Positions 17,617 to 25,506 of a stretch of DNA of 51,138 nt are shown in pieces. This stretch comes from Bdellovibrionales bacterium CG12_big_fil_rev_8_21_14_0_65_38_15 (GTDB lineage Bacteria; Bdellovibrionota; Bacteriovoracia; Bacteriovoracales; Bacteriovoracaceae). The position numbers and the translations under genes were made by a program. Where the stretch lies: positions 1-51,138 of the forward strand of contig PCUW01000022.1 of the NCBI GenBank assembly GCA_002787775.1. The letters are read 5' to 3'. Every line of letters begins with the position of its first letter. The first letter of the stretch is position 1. The notes under the pieces are model-generated. The model was not told where the DNA came from and did no database searches. It saw nothing but the letters and a program-made list of their open reading frames with translations.

Positions 17617-18142
17617 TTTGGACTCCATCTTCTTTAACAAATTCTACAAACGATTCTTTTGCGTAATGTAAGCGAGACTTCACAGTTCCCTCTTTAATTT
17701 CAATCAATTCCGCAATTTCAATCGTGGTATAACCAAACTTATAAAATAAAATAAAAACTTCTCTTTGGTTTTCATTTAATTTTAACAAAGCCTTAGAAAT
17801 TAGATCCTCATTTGTGAGATCATCTTTACTTGTATCTACGAGCTGATAATCATCAATATTCAGATCGTTCGTTTTTTTTCTTAAAAAGTCATAAGTAACG
17901 TTCATTGCAATTCTGTAAATCCAAGTTTTAAAACTCGCCTTACTTTCAAACGACTTAAAACTTTTCCATGCTTTTAAGTACGTTTCTTGTACTAAATCAT
18001 CGACATGATGGGAGCGAATCATCCAGTAGATTGATGCTCTTACAAAGTCTTTGGTCTCTTCGTAGTAAACCTGAAAATCCTCTAACGTATTTTCATTTGA
18101 AAACGCTAGAGGATTAAATAAGGTTTTTAACTTAGTTATCAC
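17609..18142 (-). CDS. ECF-type RNA polymerase sigma factor
   Basis: The product is 177 residues with a GTG start 9 bases after the Spy-like gene. Region 2 is clear (DDLVQETYLKAWKSFKSFE followed by FKTWIYRIAMNVTYDFLRKK, the -10 recognition helix). A Glu/Asp-rich linker follows, then region 4 (LNENQREVFILFYKFGYTTIEIAE ... GTVKSRLHYAKE, a helix-turn-helix for the -35). No regions 1 or 3. Neighbours are a periplasmic Spy/CnrX-like sensor candidate upstream and a one-TM putative anti-sigma downstream. It probably drives its own operon. Confidence 0.92.
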   Translation of the reverse strand: MITKLKTLFNPLAFSNENTLEDFQVYYEETKDFVRASIYWMIRSHHVDDLVQETYLKAWKSFKSFESKASFKTWIYRIAMNVTYDFLRKKTNDLNIDDYQLVDTSKDDLTNEDLISKALLKLNENQREVFILFYKFGYTTIEIAELIEIKEGTVKSRLHYAKESFVEFVKEDGVQNG

Positions 18143-18151
18143 TTCAACAAC

Positions 18152-18571
18152 TCAATCTTCTTTATGTCTTCTATCTTTCTTCATTTCCATGAATTTTTTT
18201 CGTTGTTCTTGATTTAGTAGATTTTTCATAAAGATCATTTTACTAAATCTAGCCTCTTTCATTTTTTCTTGTTCGGCTTGAAGCTTAGAGTTCAAGTCCT
18301 TTATCTGCTCATCAGACGCACCATTGATAAATGCGACTTTTATATCTTCTTTTAATTGTTTAGCCTTTTTCCAATCTGGCTTCTCTTTTGTTTTATTAGT
18401 CTTTCTATGCTCTTTAAGAGTTTCAATTTGCTCTTGGGTTAAATCTAACTGCTTCATTATTTCACGAAACTTCCCGCCCTTGCCTTGTGCATTCTTATCT
18501 CCATAAGAATGAGCTGGTCCTGACAAACAAAGAACGAGCAAAGCCATAAATGGTAGTGATATTTTTTTCAT
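18152..18571 (-). CDS. Spy/CnrX-like periplasmic protein (LTxxQ family)
   Basis: The product is 139 residues from ATG 18571 (AGGA upstream); the open frame begins 11 codons earlier. The signal peptide ends near AHSYG. The mature part is almost entirely helical and highly charged, with two LTxxQ-type repeats: LDLTQEQIETLKEHR and LLNQEQRKKFMEMKK. This is the hallmark of the Spy/CpxP family and of CnrX-like metal sensors. Heading an operon with a sigma and an anti-sigma candidate, it may be the periplasmic sensor of the system. It has no His/Met-rich metal loop that would specify a metal. Confidence 0.75.
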   Translation of the reverse strand: MKKISLPFMALLVLCLSGPAHSYGDKNAQGKGGKFREIMKQLDLTQEQIETLKEHRKTNKTKEKPDWKKAKQLKEDIKVAFINGASDEQIKDLNSKLQAEQEKMKEARFSKMIFMKNLLNQEQRKKFMEMKKDRRHKED

Positions 18572-18614
18572 TTTATAATCCTTGATAAACGTTAAGCTTT
18601 GCAAAGCATATATG

Positions 18615-18643
18615 TTAGACGCTGAAACGCTCTAGATAGTTCA
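18615..18643 (-). promoter_or_regulatory. Candidate ECF-type promoter of the sigma/efflux operon
   Basis: On the minus strand TGAACT (18643-18638) and GTCTAA (18620-18615) are 17 bp apart. This resembles ECF promoters (GAAC in the -35, GTC in the -10). It lies about 45 bp upstream of the first gene of the operon, at the right distance for autoregulation by the sigma factor encoded there. Confidence 0.45.
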
Positions 18644-18675
18644 TTTTTAATTAACCTTGTATCTATCTATTTTTA

Positions 18676-19404
18676 CTAGAATTTCCAGAATATACCTGCA
18701 GTGAATTGATCCTGCGAGCCATTCCCGCGTATACGATCAGCCTGAATATTAGTCTTTTTATTGATCTTACTGTGGCTATATTTTAGGAGAAGATTTCCAT
18801 CCCAAATGAGCTCTTTTTTAAAATAGCTAACAAAGTACTCTGTATGCGTCATTCCTCCGACAGCTCCAGTTCCATAAACATATTGGTTATTATCTCTGTC
18901 CCCAAAGCCTTGACCAACTCCAACACCAATAAATGGAATTAAATTTGTTGCAAACTCGATATAAGAATAGCTTCCTTCGCTTCTTTTAACGTCTTTATGA
19001 TATTCGATTGAAGTATTAAAAAACCATTTGTAACGATATTCGTACTTTATAAAAGTATCAATCGTAGCACTTCTAGTATTTTTATAATCTTCTTCCTGAC
19101 TCTTAAATTTTACGACAGGCCCATTTGGTTCATTATCCTCAAAATAGGAAGCACCCAGACTCACCTTATTTCCTTTTTGTATTTCGTGAAAAAAAGTTAA
19201 GTTGGGACCTGCAATGGTTACGTGATTAAAAAACGTGAAACTTGGACCAGCCATCAACGTCGGCGCATTCCAAATCAACGCTCCTCGCCATATACGTTTA
19301 TGAGAGTAGAAAGCTCCTAAATTTATTTCAACCGCACCTTGATCAGCAAATGCAGCAAAAGTACTTAACAGGAAAAACGCAATGATGGAGATAATTTTAT
19401 GCAT
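18676..19404 (-). CDS. Outer-membrane beta-barrel protein, possibly MipA/OmpV-like
   Basis: The product is 242 residues with a signal peptide (cleavage near AAFAD). The mature part is made of alternating polar/aromatic strands and ends in AGIFWKF, the terminal Phe typical of barrel proteins inserted by BAM. Repeated segments AGPSFTFFNHVTIAGPNLTFF and the length fit MipA/OmpV-type barrels, but the family match is tentative. It lies upstream of the sigma/RND operon in the same direction, separated by the ECF promoter candidate. Confidence 0.6.
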   Translation of the reverse strand: MHKIISIIAFFLLSTFAAFADQGAVEINLGAFYSHKRIWRGALIWNAPTLMAGPSFTFFNHVTIAGPNLTFFHEIQKGNKVSLGASYFEDNEPNGPVVKFKSQEEDYKNTRSATIDTFIKYEYRYKWFFNTSIEYHKDVKRSEGSYSYIEFATNLIPFIGVGVGQGFGDRDNNQYVYGTGAVGGMTHTEYFVSYFKKELIWDGNLLLKYSHSKINKKTNIQADRIRGNGSQDQFTAGIFWKF

Positions 19405-19489
19405 GATAAACTCGTCAAATTATTTTGAGCAGAGCGTATCATGAGAGAAAGAAATCAAGAATAGAAATTGAGTTATACAAGATACAAAA

Positions 19490-20356
19490 TTATTTGAATA
19501 TTTCAGGTTTTGGCTGCTCATCTAGCCAAGCAAAAAAGTCACGAAAAAATCCTCTGTAATAATCAGATTCGCGGTCAAATTGATTCCAATTTCGATTACT
19601 AACATTAAAGAGATCTACAGTATTATAAACTTTACTCGACTCAGGTCCAAAACGGTTCGCTTCAGTCACAAAAAACATTAGTTCACTGCTCGTATTTTTA
19701 AATGTTTTTAGACTTTCTATCCATTCGTCATGAGGAACTAATCCTGTAACATTATCAATAACAAACCATTTCCCATATTCCCCTCTAACCATATAGGCAA
19801 CATGATGTCCCCAGTTACCACGCATTGGCCCGACAACCCAAATCTTTTTCATTGATTCAGGATGCACACCTCTTCTTAGTGCATGAAAATGAGAAATAAT
19901 AGCTCTACCAAAGCAATACCCTAGACTTACTCCTGGTCTTTGATAAGGCCCATCATTTCGAACACAAGGAGTACTCGTCATATCATCATAAAGATTTTGA
20001 GCTTGAGTTCTTGTTACTGTGTTGACCTTGTCTTCAATCGAATCGATTGCACCATTGTCTTCATTAAGTAACTTATTTAATTTTGTATTATTTTTTTTAA
20101 TTTCTTGATTGGAAACTCTTGATTGAATTGAAAAAAAACTTTCATCTCCATAGAGATCTTCAACTTCAGTTAAGCTCTTTGAAAAATGAAAACCTGTTGA
20201 ACCATAGCCATTAGATTTTTGAGAATGATAAACAATATCACTCAGTAGTTCATAACAGCTATGCCATGAAGCAATCTTACGCTCAACCTGCAGCGGCTGA
20301 GATTTCGTACACGATAGAGCGAGAAGGGAAAAACTGATAAAAAGTAGTCTTTTCAT
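19490..20356 (-). CDS. Lipoprotein with a protein-glutaminase-like domain
   Basis: The product is 288 residues from ATG 20356. It has a lipoprotein signal with lipobox LALSC (Cys16). The central and C-terminal part has the order Cys148 (LGYCFGRAII), His185 (WGHHVAYMV) and Asp201 (WFVIDN), followed by GLVPHDEW. This matches the Cys-His-Asp triad and surrounding pattern of bacterial protein-glutaminases (secreted protein deamidases with a papain/transglutaminase-like fold; Chryseobacterium enzyme: CYARAH, WSYHVA, IIDPS). An N-terminal region of about 110 residues could be a propeptide or helical cap. Activity is not proven; it might be another papain-like enzyme. Confidence 0.6.
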   Translation of the reverse strand: MKRLLFISFSLLALSCTKSQPLQVERKIASWHSCYELLSDIVYHSQKSNGYGSTGFHFSKSLTEVEDLYGDESFFSIQSRVSNQEIKKNNTKLNKLLNEDNGAIDSIEDKVNTVTRTQAQNLYDDMTSTPCVRNDGPYQRPGVSLGYCFGRAIISHFHALRRGVHPESMKKIWVVGPMRGNWGHHVAYMVRGEYGKWFVIDNVTGLVPHDEWIESLKTFKNTSSELMFFVTEANRFGPESSKVYNTVDLFNVSNRNWNQFDRESDYYRGFFRDFFAWLDEQPKPEIFK

Positions 20357-20529
20357 AGCCAAGTTATCGGTAAATCAGGAAATAAACATGATTTCATGCT
20401 TTGAATCATTCATAAAATCAATAACTTAGATGAGGCAAGACTTTTCTTTTAGTCTTAATGATTCACATACAGTATGCTTGCTTAAGGTTTTAAATGTTTA
20501 GAGCCCATCTTTTAAATATGAGGAAGTTC

Positions 20530-20724
20530 ATGAGTACAGGTAAAGTAAAGTTTTTTAATGATGCAAAAGGTTTTGGTTTTATTACTCCTGATGATGGAGG
20601 AAAAGATCTTTTTGTTCACACTACAGCCGTGGAAAATGGACCAATCAGAGAAGGCGATAGCGTTGATTATCAAGTCGGCGAAGGTCAAAAAGGACCATGC
20701 GCAGTTAACGTTAAGAAATTATAA
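20530..20724 (+). CDS. Cold-shock-domain protein (CspA type)
   Basis: The product is 64 residues starting at ATG 20530 (AGGAAG upstream, [10 protein letters not shown]); the longer open frame from 20494 is not supported. The whole protein is one cold-shock domain with both RNA-binding motifs, KGFGFI and DLFVHTTAV. By family it binds single-stranded RNA or DNA and prevents secondary structure. A 5' leader of some 60 bases or more may precede it. It ends at a strong terminator. Confidence 0.95.
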   Translation: MSTGKVKFFNDAKGFGFITPDDGGKDLFVHTTAVENGPIREGDSVDYQVGEGQKGPCAVNVKKL

Positions 20725-20734
20725 AATTGTGATG

Positions 20735-20766
20735 GGCCTTTAATTTATTAAAGGCCTATTTTTTTT
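20735..20766 (+). terminator. Intrinsic terminator of the cold-shock gene
   Basis: GGCCTTTAAT-tt-ATTAAAGGCC is a perfect 10-bp stem followed by TA and eight T residues. It starts 10 bases after the stop codon. Confidence 0.93.
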
Positions 20767-20908
20767 CAGCTGCTGGAATCTGAGTTGGCTGATCATCAAA
20801 ACTTTCAATCATTTCCACCTTAGCTTTATTTTGTTCATCAATCCTGGTTTTTGCGAAATACACACCAGCTAAAGCTATGATAATAAAAATATATTTAATT
20901 TTTCCCAT
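20756..20908 (-). CDS. Small single-pass membrane protein, 50 residues
   Basis: The ATG at 20908 opens 50 codons to a TAG at 20758-20756. Residues 5-19 (KYIFIIIALAGVYFA) form one membrane helix after a basic start, followed by an acidic/amphipathic tail ending in PTQIPAAEKK. The topology suggests an inner-membrane anchor with the tail on one face. The ribosome site (GATAGG) is weak. The stop codon lies against the terminator of the convergent cold-shock gene. I do not recognise a family. Confidence 0.55.
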   Translation of the reverse strand: MGKIKYIFIIIALAGVYFAKTRIDEQNKAKVEMIESFDDQPTQIPAAEKK

Positions 20909-20950
20909 GACCTATCATACACGAAGATAGAGAAAATCGGATTCTTTTTT

Positions 20951-22360
20951 ATGATCAAATTTAGCAATAGCTATGAGTCTCTTCCTTCTCGCTTTTATTC
21001 AAAAAGCACTCCTTCAATTTTTGAAAACCCCAAACTTATTTGCTTCAATAATGATTTAGCAAAGAATGTTCTTAATATTGATGCTTCAAAATTATCTGAT
21101 TTTGATAAAGCACAATATTTTAGTGGTCAAAAAATTTTTGACGGTGCAAGTATGATTTCAACTGCATACTCCGGACATCAATTTGGACACTTTAATCCAA
21201 CACTTGGAGATGGGCGTGCCACTTTAATTGGTGAAGTTCAAAATCATGAAAATAATCGATTTGATATTCAACTCAAAGGTTCTGGACCAACACTTTATTC
21301 GCGCCAAGGTGATGGACTGTCTGCTCTTGGGCCAGTGCTAAGAGAGTATTTAGTCAGTGAAGCAATGCACTCACTTGGACTACCTACCACACGATCTCTT
21401 TGTGCCGTTGAAACATCAAAGGATGTTTACCGTGAACAAATCCAACCTGGTGGAGTTTTAACTAGAGTTGCCAAAAGTCATATAAGAATCGGAACCTTTG
21501 AATACTTTGCCTCTAGAGGAGATTTTGATGGGCTTAGAACTTTAGCAGACTACACTATTGATCGCCACTACCCACACCTTACAAATCAATCCGAAAAATA
21601 TCTTGAATTTATTCGCGCTGTTGCTACAAATTGGTCAATTTTAATTTCAAAATGGATGTCTGTCGGATTCATCCACGGCGTAATGAATACTGACAATATG
21701 TCTATTTGCGGAGAAACGATCGATTTTGGGCCTTGCGCCTTTATGGATACATACAAGGCAAATCAAGTTTATAGTTTTATCGATCGCCAAGGCAGATATG
21801 CCTATAATAATCAAATCAATATTGGAAAATGGAACTTAGCTAGATTTGCAAGTGCCGTGCTTCCTTTAATTGATCAAGATGAAAAAACAGCAATACAAAA
21901 AACAAATCAAACACTTGAGCTGCTCTATCCCATGTATGACCATGAGTATTCAAAAATATTGTCAACGAAACTTGGACTCAATGAACCAAATCTAGAAATT
22001 GTTAATTTATGGTTGAATTTTTTAGAACAGAATAAACTTGATTTTACTCTTAGTTTTTATAGACTCACCCATGAGCCTAAATACTTTGATCAATTTCCAG
22101 ACTTCAAGATTATAAATAGTCAAAGAACTCAACTTATCTATGATCAAGATGAGTCCAATAAATTGATGAAAGCAATTAATCCTTATCTCATTCCTAGAAA
22201 TCATCAAATTGAAAAAGTCATTCAACAAGGTCTTTCTGGGGAATATAGCCTATTTAAAGAAATGAATGAGGCCCTCAAGAATCCATGGCAACCCAATGAT
22301 CAATTTGGATTGCCACCACTTCCTGATGAAGAGATTAAAAACACATTCTGTGGAACTTAA
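20951..22360 (+). CDS. selO: SelO protein AMP-transferase (YdiU/UPF0061)
   Basis: The product is 469 residues, close to the usual bacterial length. It is a pseudokinase-fold enzyme that transfers AMP from ATP to Ser/Thr/Tyr of target proteins and is tied to redox response (family knowledge). Visible signatures: AYSGHQFGHFNPTLGDGRA, then RFDIQLKGSGPTLYSRQGDG, REYLVSEAMH, GGVLTRVAKSHIRIGTFE, and the catalytic HGVMNTDNMS...TIDFGPCAFMD. It is cytoplasmic. It ends tail-to-tail against the next gene with no gap. Some SelO proteins end in a redox Cys pair; here a single Cys occurs three residues from the end (FCGT). Confidence 0.95.
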   Translation: MIKFSNSYESLPSRFYSKSTPSIFENPKLICFNNDLAKNVLNIDASKLSDFDKAQYFSGQKIFDGASMISTAYSGHQFGHFNPTLGDGRATLIGEVQNHENNRFDIQLKGSGPTLYSRQGDGLSALGPVLREYLVSEAMHSLGLPTTRSLCAVETSKDVYREQIQPGGVLTRVAKSHIRIGTFEYFASRGDFDGLRTLADYTIDRHYPHLTNQSEKYLEFIRAVATNWSILISKWMSVGFIHGVMNTDNMSICGETIDFGPCAFMDTYKANQVYSFIDRQGRYAYNNQINIGKWNLARFASAVLPLIDQDEKTAIQKTNQTLELLYPMYDHEYSKILSTKLGLNEPNLEIVNLWLNFLEQNKLDFTLSFYRLTHEPKYFDQFPDFKIINSQRTQLIYDQDESNKLMKAINPYLIPRNHQIEKVIQQGLSGEYSLFKEMNEALKNPWQPNDQFGLPPLPDEEIKNTFCGT

Positions 22361-23257
22361 TTAAATATTAATTTGATCTAAGACCTGGTTAACAGCATCA
22401 GCTGCCTCTTTGCCCGGATCGTCTTGGCGTGGTCTAATTCGCTTTGAGTTTTGCCCTGAAGCCGCATCACAAATATCTCTAACATAAGCATAAGTCACAC
22501 CCTGAATATTGCTTATAAGCAATCTTGCAATGATGAGATACAGAATTAACGAAATCACACTTGGAATGATGATGACATAATCAATGAGATTTTCTTGAGA
22601 ATTAAAGAAGTACGTCATTCCCTTGATTCCGGCCGCACTAGATGAAGACTTAAGCATTGAAATACCTGAAACAACAACTGAATCAAATAACTGATAAGTA
22701 AAAATATAAAGTGAAGTAATGGTTATGAAACTTATAATAAACATCACACACAAGAACTGAAAGTAGAAAACCTTATCCATAATTGGTCCTGTCACTTTCT
22801 TAAGATCATCAGGAACACTAACCGCTTTATTATCTTTTTTTGCTTTGGAAAAATCACTTAAAAAATAACCTAGTTTAATAAGCAATTTTTGTTTTTCTAA
22901 ACCCGAAACTTTAGTCTTAATGTCATGACCTTCTTTTAAATCCTGACACATCTGAGTAAGTTGATGAAATGGTCTTAGAATTATATGAGAAACAATAATC
23001 CCAACAAAGAAAACAACAATTAAAAAGAGACCTATATAGGGAATATATTCAATTTGAGATTGGAAAACGTAATTAAAAAAATCAGCTAGCGATTCGTCAC
23101 TCAATGGAAAACCGTTAGCGACAAAAAATGAATGATTCATGACCATGATCAGCCAAATTGAATAGACAACCATTAACAGCATTAAAACTGGAACAATAGT
23201 AATCAAGAAAGCCGTTTTTAAACTATGCCTAGAATCTTTAGACGAAAATAAAGTCAT
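22361..23257 (-). CDS. Four-helix membrane protein with HAMP-like segments
   Basis: The product is 298 residues with four membrane helices in two pairs. The first pair is followed by LRPFHQLTQMCQDLKEGHDI and the second by LLISNIQGVTYAYVRDICDAASGQ; both resemble the start of a HAMP linker. Each pair encloses a short periplasmic loop (about 35-45 residues). No kinase, cyclase or methyl-accepting domain follows, so it looks like a duplicated sensor/HAMP module without an output domain. The ribosome site AAGGA is enclosed in a perfect 16-bp inverted repeat just before the ATG. The family is not recognised. Confidence 0.6.
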   Translation of the reverse strand: MTLFSSKDSRHSLKTAFLITIVPVLMLLMVVYSIWLIMVMNHSFFVANGFPLSDESLADFFNYVFQSQIEYIPYIGLFLIVVFFVGIIVSHIILRPFHQLTQMCQDLKEGHDIKTKVSGLEKQKLLIKLGYFLSDFSKAKKDNKAVSVPDDLKKVTGPIMDKVFYFQFLCVMFIISFITITSLYIFTYQLFDSVVVSGISMLKSSSSAAGIKGMTYFFNSQENLIDYVIIIPSVISLILYLIIARLLISNIQGVTYAYVRDICDAASGQNSKRIRPRQDDPGKEAADAVNQVLDQINI

Positions 23258-23258
23258 G

Positions 23259-23321
23259 AATAATCCTTAATAATTTTAGTAATGTATAAAGTGTATCATT
23301 GCTTTATTATTAAGGATTATT
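23259..23321 (-). promoter_or_regulatory. Long hairpin sequestering a ribosome-binding site
   Basis: On the minus strand AATAATCCTTAATAAT (23321-23306) pairs perfectly with ATTATTAAGGATTATT (23274-23259). An inner near-match (AGCAATG/CATTACT) can extend it. The 3' arm contains the Shine-Dalgarno AAGGA of the gene starting at 23257, one base from the arm. It could gate translation or act as a DNA dyad or as a terminator for the gene upstream. Confidence 0.6.
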
Positions 23322-23350
23322 TATTTAAACCGACTATATTAGTGAGTTAA

Positions 23351-23596
23351 CTATTCTTTTGTTTTTAATTGTGATTCGTTTTCCTGAATAAACTCTAAGA
23401 TATCTTCTTTTTTATCAAGCAATCTTGTCCATTGTTCTTGATATAAAGTTACAGGGAAACGACCTAGACCATAAGCTGAGACAGCGCCCTTTTGAGAAAC
23501 TTTAAAAAAGATATCCTTAGATTTCTTTTTATCTTGTTTTAACTTTTCATTTTCTAATTTTAATCTTTCGATTTCCTTTTGTAGGTCTTCAGTCAT
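23351..23596 (-). CDS. Small conserved coiled-coil protein
   Basis: The product is 81 residues. Residues 3-27 are a Lys/Glu/Leu coiled coil (EIERLKLENEKLKQDKKKSK); the rest is the block FFKVSQKGAVSAYGLGRFPV...QWTRLLDK. I know that block from short conserved proteins of many bacteria, without known function. It has no signal or membrane helix, so it is cytoplasmic. It lies 93 bp upstream of the four-helix membrane protein gene in the same direction, with the hairpin between them. Confidence 0.7.
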   Translation of the reverse strand: MTEDLQKEIERLKLENEKLKQDKKKSKDIFFKVSQKGAVSAYGLGRFPVTLYQEQWTRLLDKKEDILEFIQENESQLKTKE

Positions 23597-23810
23597 AATT
23601 AATCTCCAATTGAATGATAGTTATAGCCATCTTACAGAACACTTAAGTTCAAAGGCCATAAAGACCTAAATGGCAATTATAATGGGCATATAATAATAGC
23701 TAAGCATAAGGAATCACAGCAATAACCGATCAAACTAATCAATTTTAGGCAATTAGCCGATAGGGGTTTATCTTAAATGTATATTAAAGATAATTGTTAA
23801 TGAGGTTCAC

Positions 23811-24887
23811 TTGAAAAAGAAACTTACACTCGTTTTAATACTTTCTTCTGTCTTATTTTTATCTTCGAAAAGCTACTCAAAAGAAATCACTAATAAAACA
23901 GATCGAAAAATGCAAAAACTATTTGCGACTCAAATCGAAAATCAATACACCAGAGAATTTAAATACAATATACAATCATTTAATTCAAAAAATCATACAG
24001 TTGGGAGCATTGCAAAGCTTAGTAAAAATCTACCTGAATACGAAGCCTATGCAGGTCTAAAACTTCCAAAGATAAACGTCGAAAATAATGTGGCTACAAT
24101 TAAAATTTCAAACAATTCAATAATTTTTACACCTGACTCGCTTTTTGAAGGGTTTGTGCTTTTAAATAATCATAAGGTAAATATTCGAAATGTTGAATAC
24201 AAGGAAATTGAAAAAGCCTTGAATGATAAGAAGAAAACAAGTTATTTAAATTCTATAATTAACCTTGTCATCGAGCAAGCGCTTGCAGAGCAAGACAAAT
24301 TCGAAGTCCTCATTTTTAGTACGATCATTGCAATCAATTACGATTTTAATACTTCTTGGTGCTTCTTTGAAAGCTGTGATCAAGAAAAAGGAAGAAGAAA
24401 TCTTGATACAGTTATGAGAGAGATGTCTAAGCAAGCACAAGATTGTGAATTGTATGGGATTGAACCTTCAATTCTTGATGAAATGGCTGATTTTAGTACA
24501 AATAAAAGTATGCACGATGACTTATCAGATAAACTTGAAGGTGCCTTTAGTGACTACTCAGTAAATGAACTTACCTGCCAAAGGTTTGTTGAAAATTATC
24601 ACCAAAAAGAAATCAAAGAGCGTACATCTCGCGTTGAACGTAGAGGTTATGGTGGCGTACTTTCCGACCAAGCAGAAGAAAATAAAGTGTTAAATGAAAA
24701 AGACTTTAATGCTTATGTCACACGCATTTGTCAGCCTTACGTTGATCTTAGAAACTGTCTGGTCAAAGAACACAGACAAGCTCAGGCTATTCATGACGAA
24801 ACACGTGGCTCAGGAAAAGCTGGTGCATGGAGACAGTACGAGGAAATTTATAAGCCAGAAGCTCGAACAGGTGCAACTAATCGCTAG
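23811..24887 (+). CDS. Secreted protein of unknown function
   Basis: The product is 358 residues. The start is TTG 23811 with GAGG six bases upstream; no better ATG exists before the signal peptide (cleavage near KSYSK). The mature protein is Lys/Glu-rich and mostly helical, with about nine cysteines, several in the second half (SWCFFESCDQ, DCELYG, LTCQRF, ICQPYVDLRNC), suggesting disulfides. The C-terminal part (Tyr-Gly-Gly, Arg-rich) is low-complexity. No family recognised. Its stop touches the stop of the convergent gene. Confidence 0.65.
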   Translation: MKKKLTLVLILSSVLFLSSKSYSKEITNKTDRKMQKLFATQIENQYTREFKYNIQSFNSKNHTVGSIAKLSKNLPEYEAYAGLKLPKINVENNVATIKISNNSIIFTPDSLFEGFVLLNNHKVNIRNVEYKEIEKALNDKKKTSYLNSIINLVIEQALAEQDKFEVLIFSTIIAINYDFNTSWCFFESCDQEKGRRNLDTVMREMSKQAQDCELYGIEPSILDEMADFSTNKSMHDDLSDKLEGAFSDYSVNELTCQRFVENYHQKEIKERTSRVERRGYGGVLSDQAEENKVLNEKDFNAYVTRICQPYVDLRNCLVKEHRQAQAIHDETRGSGKAGAWRQYEEIYKPEARTGATNR

Positions 24888-24901
24888 GCTATTCAAATAT
24901 A
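24884..24901. repeat. 18-bp direct repeat, copy 1
   Basis: The sequence CTAGGCTATTCAAATATA is identical to 35202-35219. Both copies begin one base before a TAG stop codon of an otherwise unrelated secreted-protein gene. In this copy it also encodes the C-terminus of the convergent gene. Confidence 0.4.
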
Positions 24902-25506
24902 TAATCGACGTACTTTTGATCTTCAGCATCTATCATCGCATAAAGATAGCTTTTATAGTGTTCTAAATGTGTATTCATATCACTAATAAGATAATGAAGA
25001 CGATATTCAAATCGTTTATCACCATTATATTTATTCCAAAAATCAAGTGTAAAAGAATCTTTAATCTCTTTAAAGAATTTGAGTTGCATCACTTTTAACT
25101 CTTCATCATGAAAAAACATATAACCATGCTCAAGGTCATGAATAAAAAACTCTAAACAATCTTCTTTATGAAGTATAGGTTGAAATTCTTTCTGGATTTT
25201 CATTGTGACAGGCCTAATCCCTTGTGCTTGTAAAGAAAGAACTTCGAACGGGGTTAGAATTGTTGTGACGAGTTTAAAGTCCCACTCTCCGAGGCACCAT
25301 TTCTTTAAAGCCTCTAAAGCCTTAGACCTAACTTTTTTAAAAACAAATTGCTGCAAAAGCTCTGAGACATTTTCACTTTCAGCAAAGGCTCGCTCAATTT
25401 TTTTGTTAGGATATTTCTTTAAATGATAGTAAATAAAAAAAGATGCTGCCATGGAAGCATCATCAATATTACCATTTTCCCATTCATTTAATTTTAATTC
25501 AATCAT
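24889..25506 (-). CDS. Cytoplasmic protein of unknown function with an HDLEHG motif
   Basis: The product is 205 residues from ATG 25506, which overlaps the stop of the upstream peptidase gene by 8 bases (ATGATTGA). It is helical, with no signal peptide. The stretch FFIHDLEHGYMFFHD in the middle has His/Asp/Glu spacing that could bind a metal, and a second acidic/His cluster is seen at LHYLISDMNTHLEHY. I do not recognise a family. Overlap with the S13-like gene indicates translational coupling. Confidence 0.65.
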   Translation of the reverse strand: MIELKLNEWENGNIDDASMAASFFIYYHLKKYPNKKIERAFAESENVSELLQQFVFKKVRSKALEALKKWCLGEWDFKLVTTILTPFEVLSLQAQGIRPVTMKIQKEFQPILHKEDCLEFFIHDLEHGYMFFHDEELKVMQLKFFKEIKDSFTLDFWNKYNGDKRFEYRLHYLISDMNTHLEHYKSYLYAMIDAEDQKYVDYIFE

